From: Pseudomonadota bacterium | GTDB taxonomy: Bacteria > Pseudomonadota > Alphaproteobacteria > Rhizobiales > Rhizobiaceae | DNA: 64,000 nt | Direction: 5' to 3' | NCBI GenBank assembly: GCA_023404095.1 | Contig: JAEYDD010000041.1 | Coordinates: forward strand, 310,001-374,000 | The notes under the pieces: model-generated | Database searches by the model: none | What the model was told of the DNA's origin: nothing | Seen by the model: only the letters and a program-made list of their open reading frames with translations | Program-made: the position numbers and the translations under genes | Part shown: positions 63,693-64,000 of the stretch, piece by piece | Layout: each line of letters begins with the position of its first letter | How positions within the stretch are numbered: position 1 is the stretch's first letter

Positions 63693-64000
63693 TCAGGCGG
63701 CGCGGGCGTTGTGCCGGACGGAACTGCGCGTTCCGGCGGAGCGCCGCACCGGAACACGGCGCAAAACTTCCTCGGCGAAGAGCCGCGCATTCTCGCGCGC
63801 CTTGTCGAGGTTGGAAACGCGCTGCGGATCCATCGATCGCAGCGTGCCTCCACAGTCGAAGATCTCACGAAACGCCACCCGCTCGGCGATCGGCGTATCA
63901 AGGACCGCCACGCCGCGCTCGGCAAGCAGTTGCTTGATGGCGACCATCGCACGCGTGGTGACGACAGTGCTCATTCGGGTCAGCACGACGGAATGGTCGA
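63693..64000 (-). CDS. ParA-family ATPase, C-terminal part only
   Basis: The last 102 residues of a MinD/ParA-like protein; the start lies beyond the window. Visible: DHSVVLTRMSTVVTTRAMVAIKQLLAERGVAVLDTPIAERVAFREIF, a typical C-terminal ParA segment, and RVSNLDKARENARLFAEEVLRRV. The ATP-binding P-loop is not in view. Whether it is a chromosome, plasmid or protein-positioning ParA cannot be told. The 306 bp between it and the chemoreceptor start hold no recognisable gene. Confidence 0.8.
   Translation of the reverse strand, partial: DHSVVLTRMSTVVTTRAMVAIKQLLAERGVAVLDTPIAERVAFREIFDCGGTLRSMDPQRVSNLDKARENARLFAEEVLRRVPVRRSAGTRSSVRHNARAA

Overview
The window is a chromosomal segment of an alphaproteobacterium of the Rhizobiaceae (Sinorhizobium/Ensifer, Rhizobium or Shinella-like). 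The evidence is high-GC coding sequence, the rhizobial order of the division and cell wall (dcw) cluster, a 590-residue FtsZ with a long Pro/Gln-rich linker, a PPi-type phosphofructokinase, the betaine-lipid pair btaA-btaB, a metF gene coupled to an ArsR-methyltransferase regulator, and a globin-coupled chemoreceptor. Genus is inferred from memory of these families, not from a search.

Region 1 (1-26.7 kb) is the dcw cluster, read right to left: mraZ, rsmH, ftsL, ftsI, murE, murF, mraY, murD, ftsW, murG, murC, murB, then ddlB, ftsQ, ftsA, ftsZ, lpxC, bamD and recN (its 3' end lies outside the window). Many junctions overlap by 1-4 nt, which suggests translational coupling. Upstream of mraZ lie four TGGGN boxes with a 10-bp period, a probable MraZ operator, overlapping a candidate promoter. 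Between murB and ddlB the cluster is interrupted by a 3.4-kb cassette (aquaporin, membrane diguanylate cyclase, MHS-type transporter) bracketed by an 11-bp direct repeat.

Region 2 (27-44 kb) opens with RNase P RNA and then holds many envelope genes: two soluble lytic transglycosylase-domain proteins, an MltB-type transglycosylase, an AmiD-like amidase coupled to a TerB/DnaJ protein, a GH25 muramidase lipoprotein, a beta-lactamase-fold protein, an Omp25-like beta-barrel, and btaA-btaB behind a candidate Pho box. Pfp, a LysE exporter, two DMT transporters and a FAD oxidoreductase are interspersed. A 116-bp palindromic repeat and a 25-codon membrane peptide gene follow.

Region 3 (44-56 kb) contains metF with its ArsR/SAM-methyltransferase regulator and a palindromic operator, the ABC-F protein EttA, a secreted RNase T2 with altered second active-site motif, a lipase-DMT pair, a CoA-transferase/ThDP-enzyme operon, a second palindromic repeat, a DUF442 phosphatase-like protein and an aldose-epimerase-like protein.

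Region 4 (56-64 kb) contains an L,D-transpeptidase and, 2.4 kb downstream, a 151-bp 95% identical copy of its 3' end. Between the two copies lie a small membrane protein gene and a divergent MerR regulator/MFS efflux pair, which looks like an acquired segment. A cupin, an AraC regulator, a globin-coupled MCP and the C-terminal end of a ParA-like ATPase close the window. No tRNA, CRISPR array, transposase or phage gene was recognised. The most interesting signals are regulatory or structural: the MraZ box array, the ldt fragment flanking an efflux island, the terminator that contains the lysE Shine-Dalgarno, the metF-regulator operator, and the paired palindromic elements.
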